Source of the DNA: Streptomyces sp. DT2A-34
Lineage (GTDB): Bacteria > Actinomycetota > Actinomycetes > Streptomycetales > Streptomycetaceae
Assembly (NCBI RefSeq): GCF_030499515.1
Contig: NZ_JASTWJ010000001.1
Span: 3,824,001-3,888,000, forward strand
DNA: 64,000 nucleotides
Direction: 5' to 3'
This document shows positions 60,958 through 64,000 of this stretch, one piece after another. Position numbers and translations under genes: made by a program. Each line of letters starts with the position of its first letter. Within the stretch, counting starts at the first letter, position 1. The notes under the pieces were generated by a model. The model was not told the origin of the DNA. It worked only from the letters and a program-made list of their open reading frames with translations, and searched no databases.

Positions 60958-62576
60958 CAGGCGACCGCCTTCTCGCGGGGCTGGACCAGGACACGGCCCA
61001 CGACGAGGGCGTAGAAGAGCCCGGAGGACAGGATCAGGGCGAAGTCCGGGGCGTCCATGGTGAACGTCCGGTAGACCGCTCCCACGACCCAGATCAGCGC
61101 GGTGCCACCGCTCCAGACCCACATGCCGAGCCAGAAGCGCCGGGTCTTGTTCTTCTTGGCGCCGGAGGAGCCGGTGGGCTGCCAGCCCATGCGGTTCTTG
61201 CGCAGGATGTCCCAGATGGCGAAGACGTGCGCCCAGCCGTACATCATGCGGGCCGCCCAGGCCTCCAGGCGGTAGGGCGCCTTGTGCCACATCGGGAAGA
61301 TGATCGTGGTGTAGATGATGCTGGGCAGCACCAGGATCAGATGCTCGACCATGAGCTTCTCGGGCATCATCAGCAGCAGCACGATCGGGATGACCGGGGC
61401 GGCGAAGGTGAACAGCGCCGTGTGGATGTAGTAGAAGAACCCGGACATGTAGCACAGGCGGCTGGAGAGCCTGATCTTCGCCTGCCAGAACTTCCGGCTG
61501 CCGAGCAGGCTCATGGATCCCGAACACCAGCGGTACTGCTGGTTGAAGAAGGCGCCCGCGGTGTCCGGGCACACCCCCGTCGACACGGCGACCGGCACGT
61601 ACCGCAGATCCCAGCCGAGCCCCCGCAGGTCGAACCCGGTGTGCACGTCCTCGGAGTGCTCGATCAGCGTCGTACCGCCGTTGGTCTCCAAGGCGGCCCG
61701 CCGATACACAGCACAGCTACCCACACAGATCGCGCCGTCACTGCCCTGCCGCGACACCTGCACGGACCGGTAGAACAACTCCTGCACCGCACCCGCGCCG
61801 CGCTCGATCCAGTTCTGCGAGTCCAGCACCCGGAAGTACTGCGGCGACTGAACGATCCCGATGCGCGGGTCCGCCTCCATGTACGGCAGCAACTCCTGGA
61901 GCAGGTCGGCGCGCGGCGTGAAGTCGGCGTCCAGGATCAGGATGTACTGGCCGTCGGACTGCCCGAACCCGAAGTGCAGGTTGCCGGCCTTCTTGAACCA
62001 GCCGCGGTTCTCCCGGGTGCCGTAGCGGAACCCGAAGTCCCGGGCCATGGCGGCCAGTTCGGGGCTGGCACCGTCGTCGAGCACGAAGGGCACGCACACA
62101 CCCGGATACCGGTCGGCCATCTCCCGCACATGCCGCCAGGTGTTGTGCAGCACCTCGATGGGCTCACCGCACACCGGCAGGAACACATCCACGCTCGGGT
62201 ACACCTCGGGCCGCCAGTTGTGCACCAGCCGCTTGTGGTGCGCGATGTCGAAGTCCCGGGTGAACCCGTTCACCCGCAGCGACACCAGGTAGTAGATGAC
62301 CGTGAAGACGAGCAGCGGTGTGTAGATCCACAGCACCGGCGTCGACTGGGCCAGCTTGAACTGGCTCACCACCAGGCAGCAGAAACTGACCAGCGAACTG
62401 ATCGTCAGGATCCACAGACGCCGGCGCGCGTAGGAGTACTTCTCCCTGTCCGTCGGCGGCAGCGGCAGCAGCCCCAACGGGGCACCTTCACCCCGTCCCG
62501 CCTTCCGTCGTCCACCGGCGTTGTTCTGGCGCGCGGTTCGGCGCCCCCCAGTCCGCGCAGGACCAACTGAACTCAT
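60957..62576 (-). CDS. Processive GT2 synthase, cellulose-synthase-like
   Basis: 539 residues from ATG 62576 (GGGGGTGGG upstream). A basic N-terminus and two membrane spans (about 53-70 and 82-100) precede the catalytic domain with all processive-GT2 residues: Asp168 in FVLDDGA, Asp216/Asp218 in LDADFTPRAD, Asp310 in EHSED and QQYRW at 346-350. At least four more spans follow (FFYYIHTALFTFAAPVIPIVLLLMMPEK and later). There is no PilZ domain. It should polymerise a beta-linked glycan from a UDP- or GDP-sugar while exporting it. First gene of the five-gene cluster; a BldD-like palindrome is 158 bp upstream. Confidence 0.92.
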   Translation of the reverse strand: MSSVGPARTGGRRTARQNNAGGRRKAGRGEGAPLGLLPLPPTDREKYSYARRRLWILTISSLVSFCCLVVSQFKLAQSTPVLWIYTPLLVFTVIYYLVSLRVNGFTRDFDIAHHKRLVHNWRPEVYPSVDVFLPVCGEPIEVLHNTWRHVREMADRYPGVCVPFVLDDGASPELAAMARDFGFRYGTRENRGWFKKAGNLHFGFGQSDGQYILILDADFTPRADLLQELLPYMEADPRIGIVQSPQYFRVLDSQNWIERGAGAVQELFYRSVQVSRQGSDGAICVGSCAVYRRAALETNGGTTLIEHSEDVHTGFDLRGLGWDLRYVPVAVSTGVCPDTAGAFFNQQYRWCSGSMSLLGSRKFWQAKIRLSSRLCYMSGFFYYIHTALFTFAAPVIPIVLLLMMPEKLMVEHLILVLPSIIYTTIIFPMWHKAPYRLEAWAARMMYGWAHVFAIWDILRKNRMGWQPTGSSGAKKNKTRRFWLGMWVWSGGTALIWVVGAVYRTFTMDAPDFALILSSGLFYALVVGRVLVQPREKAVA

Positions 62577-62695
62577 GCAAAACCCACCCCCGGGCCCGGA
62601 TACGGCCCGTTGACCCCCACCCCTACTCGGCCTTCCCCATGTCGATTTCTCGAACAACGGCCGAGCAGCTCGAACCAACGGTCGAGCGACGAAAG

Positions 62696-62723
62696 GCTAT
62701 ACGAGAGGTAAGAAGGTCGTAAG
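62696..62723 (-). promoter_or_regulatory. Candidate promoter of the polysaccharide cluster
   Basis: On the minus strand CTTACG-like (62723-62718) and TATAGC (62701-62696) are 16 bp apart. The palindrome at 62734-62756 lies just upstream, and a 19-bp imperfect direct repeat (TCGAAC-AACGGCCGAGC) follows at 62650-62688. Confidence 0.4.
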
Positions 62724-62733
62724 AGGGAACTAG

Positions 62734-62756
62734 GGGACTTACGCCAGGTAAGTCCC
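62734..62756. promoter_or_regulatory. BldD-like operator upstream of the polysaccharide cluster
   Basis: GGGACTTAC and GTAAGTCCC are exact 9-bp inverted repeats separated by GCCAG. The centre TTAC-N5-GTAA fits the TNAC-N5-GTNA form of BldD sites. An adjoining 8-bp inverted repeat (CCCGACAT 62754-62761, ATGTCGGG 62781-62788) lies between it and the truA end and may end the truA transcript. Confidence 0.6.
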
Positions 62757-62791
62757 GACATGAGCGCTATCCGACCTCAAATGTCGGGTAA

Positions 62792-63658
62792 CTAACAGGT
62801 TTCGCATCCGGACGTCCCGGGCAGGGATCGCCTGTTTCGCGCTTCCTTGTTCCGCGCCGCGAGCAACTCGTCGGCGGGATACCCGACCTCTTCGAGCGTC
62901 AGCCCATGGGGCCGAACGACATGTACGGCCGAGTCCCGTACGCCGGCGGCGAGCACCTTGCCGGGCCAGTCGGTGGGCCGGTGCCCGTCCCCCACGAACA
63001 GCAGCGCCCCGATGAGCGACCGCACCATGTTGTGGCAGAAGGCATCGGCCCGAACCGTCGCGGTGATGATCCCGTCGTCCCCCCGCACCAGACTCAGCTC
63101 CTGCAGCGTGCGGATGGTGGTGGCCCCCTCCCGCTTCTTGCAGTAGGCAGCGAAGTCATGCTCACCGAGCAGCGGCCGCGCCGCCTCGTTCATGGCCTCG
63201 ACGTCGAGGGGCCAGTCGTGCCAGAGGACATGACTGCGCAGCAGCGGATCGACACCGCCGGGATTGTCGGTGACGCGATACGCGTACCGCCGCCAGACGG
63301 CGGAGAACCGCGCGTTGAACCCACTGGGCGCCTCCCTGAGGGCCCACACCCGCACATCCTTGGACAGCCGCCCGGCGAGCCGCTTGAGCAACTTCTCGTG
63401 GTGCTCCCGCCAGACCGACTCCGGCAGATCGACATGCGCGACCTGCCCCCGCGCATGCACACCGGCATCGGTCCGCCCCGCCACGGTCAGTTCGTACGTC
63501 GTACCCCCCGACCGCGTGACGGTCCGCAACGCATCCTCGATCTCCCCCTGCACGGTCCGCTTCCCACCGGCCTGCTTGGCCCACCCGTGAAACGCGGCCC
63601 CGTCATAGGACAGATCAAGACGGACACGGACGTAACCGGGTGCTGCTTCATCACTCAC
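62792..63658 (-). CDS. truA: tRNA pseudouridine(38-40) synthase TruA
   Basis: 288 residues: [33 protein letters not shown], catalytic Asp in [38 protein letters not shown] and [19 protein letters not shown]. It makes pseudouridine at positions 38-40 of tRNA anticodon arms. It follows rplQ, the usual order in Streptomyces. Confidence 0.96.
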   Translation of the reverse strand: MSDEAAPGYVRVRLDLSYDGAAFHGWAKQAGGKRTVQGEIEDALRTVTRSGGTTYELTVAGRTDAGVHARGQVAHVDLPESVWREHHEKLLKRLAGRLSKDVRVWALREAPSGFNARFSAVWRRYAYRVTDNPGGVDPLLRSHVLWHDWPLDVEAMNEAARPLLGEHDFAAYCKKREGATTIRTLQELSLVRGDDGIITATVRADAFCHNMVRSLIGALLFVGDGHRPTDWPGKVLAAGVRDSAVHVVRPHGLTLEEVGYPADELLAARNKEARNRRSLPGTSGCETC

Positions 63659-63683
63659 GTACAGATCCTCTCAGGTACACAAA

Positions 63684-63718
63684 AGCGGGCCCGCTCCTGT
63701 GAAAGGAACGGACCCGCT
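63684..63718 (-). terminator. Terminator after rplQ
   Basis: A 15-bp stem with two G-U-type mismatches (AGCGGGCCCGCTCCT with AGGAACGGACCCGCT, loop GTGAA) is followed on the minus strand by TTTTGTG. It lies just upstream of truA. Confidence 0.85.
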
Positions 63719-63720
63719 GA

Positions 63721-63761
63721 GCGCCCCGTAAAGGGGCGCGGGGAACTGCGCGAGCAACCAC
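63721..63761 (+). repeat. Dispersed intergenic repeat, family B, copy 2
   Basis: A GCGCCCC-GTAAA-GGGGCGC stem runs into CGGGGAACTGCGCG and AGCAACCAC, matching the unit at 30988-31017 in the same orientation. Confidence 0.7.
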
Positions 63762-63803
63762 GACGAGGCCGCAGCCGCCGAACGAACAGGCCCCCGCAGA
63801 CGC

Positions 63804-64000
63804 TTACGCGTCCTTGGACTCCTCAGCCGAAGCCTCCTCGGCCTCGTCGGCCTTGGTGACGTCGACCTTGGTCTCCTCGACGGCCGGCGCCTCGGCGTCC
63901 TTGGCGGCACGCTTCGTCGCCGCCTCGGCCTCACCCGTGGCCTCCTGCGCAACCGTCAGCGCCTCGACCAGCTCGATGACAGCCATGGGCGCGTTGTCGC
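63804..64000 (-). CDS. rplQ: 50S ribosomal protein L17, C-terminal part
   Basis: Only the last 65 codons are in the window. The fragment reads [36 protein letters not shown] and then an acidic Ala/Glu tail ([25 protein letters not shown]), the C-terminal extension typical of Streptomyces L17. In these genomes it follows rpoA in the alpha operon, which would lie to the right. Confidence 0.92.
   Translation of the reverse strand, partial: DNAPMAVIELVEALTVAQEATGEAEAATKRAAKDAEAPAVEETKVDVTKADEAEEASAEESKDA

Overview
The window is a 64-kb piece of a Streptomyces chromosome (or that of a very close relative). G+C is high throughout, third codon positions are almost all G or C, GTG starts are common, and many genes look leaderless. 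The left edge cuts a WhiD-type Wbl regulator and the right edge cuts ribosomal protein L17. Between them lies the familiar core-chromosome order: whiD, groES-groEL, tsaD-rimI-tsaB-tsaE-alr, acpS, glmS, coaA, glmM, rpsI-rplM, truA, rplQ. The identification rests on my recognition of protein families and gene order; no database search was run.

Layout. About 180-5,700 is accessory DNA: a wrecked tyrosine-recombinase integrase, a frameshifted phosphotransferase, a PadR regulator divergent from a secreted type-B carboxylesterase, and an alpha/beta hydrolase with a dehalogenase-type Asp nucleophile. About 5,700-11,060 holds a LysR/MOSC divergent pair, a multicopper oxidase, a short-chain dehydrogenase and a SnoaL-like protein. 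The groES-groEL operon (11,126-13,209) carries two CIRCE operators. About 13,560-22,100 has two coupled polysaccharide-deacetylase lipoproteins, a methyltransferase, an ECF sigma/YCII pair split by a 222-bp MITE-like element, an MFS exporter with its TetR repressor, and an LCP-family enzyme. A small xylan module (22,176-27,213: GH10 xylanase, LacI regulator, GH3 glycosidase) shares operator-like sites.

About 27,700-34,470 is the t6A tRNA-modification and alanine-racemase region. Then come an L,D-transpeptidase, AcpS, a secreted beta-helix protein, the NAD(P)HX repair enzyme, a frameshifted FAD monooxygenase and a relic nuclease/transposase gene. A whiJ-like trio (RsbW-like ATPase, XRE regulator with DUF5753, DUF397 protein) sits next to glmS at 41,436-43,078. 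An ABC exporter, coaA, a DUF389 membrane protein, glmM and the rplM-rpsI operon follow.

The most distinctive part is the set of five tightly packed minus-strand genes at 55,930-62,576. They encode a cellulose-synthase-like GT2, a GH26 lipoprotein, a GT39-like membrane glycosyltransferase, UDP-glucose dehydrogenase and a dolichol-phosphate-mannose-synthase-like GT2. This looks like an exopolysaccharide or wall-glycan pathway placed between truA and rplM. A perfect 9-bp inverted repeat upstream (GGGACTTAC-N5-GTAAGTCCC) fits the TNAC-N5-GTNA form of BldD sites, suggesting developmental and c-di-GMP-linked control. Other unusual signals are a 22-bp palindrome before a 62-residue protein gene, a 54-bp minisatellite that a membrane-protein frame reads into, a 13-bp tandem repeat that has replaced the end of alr, and several dispersed repeat families.
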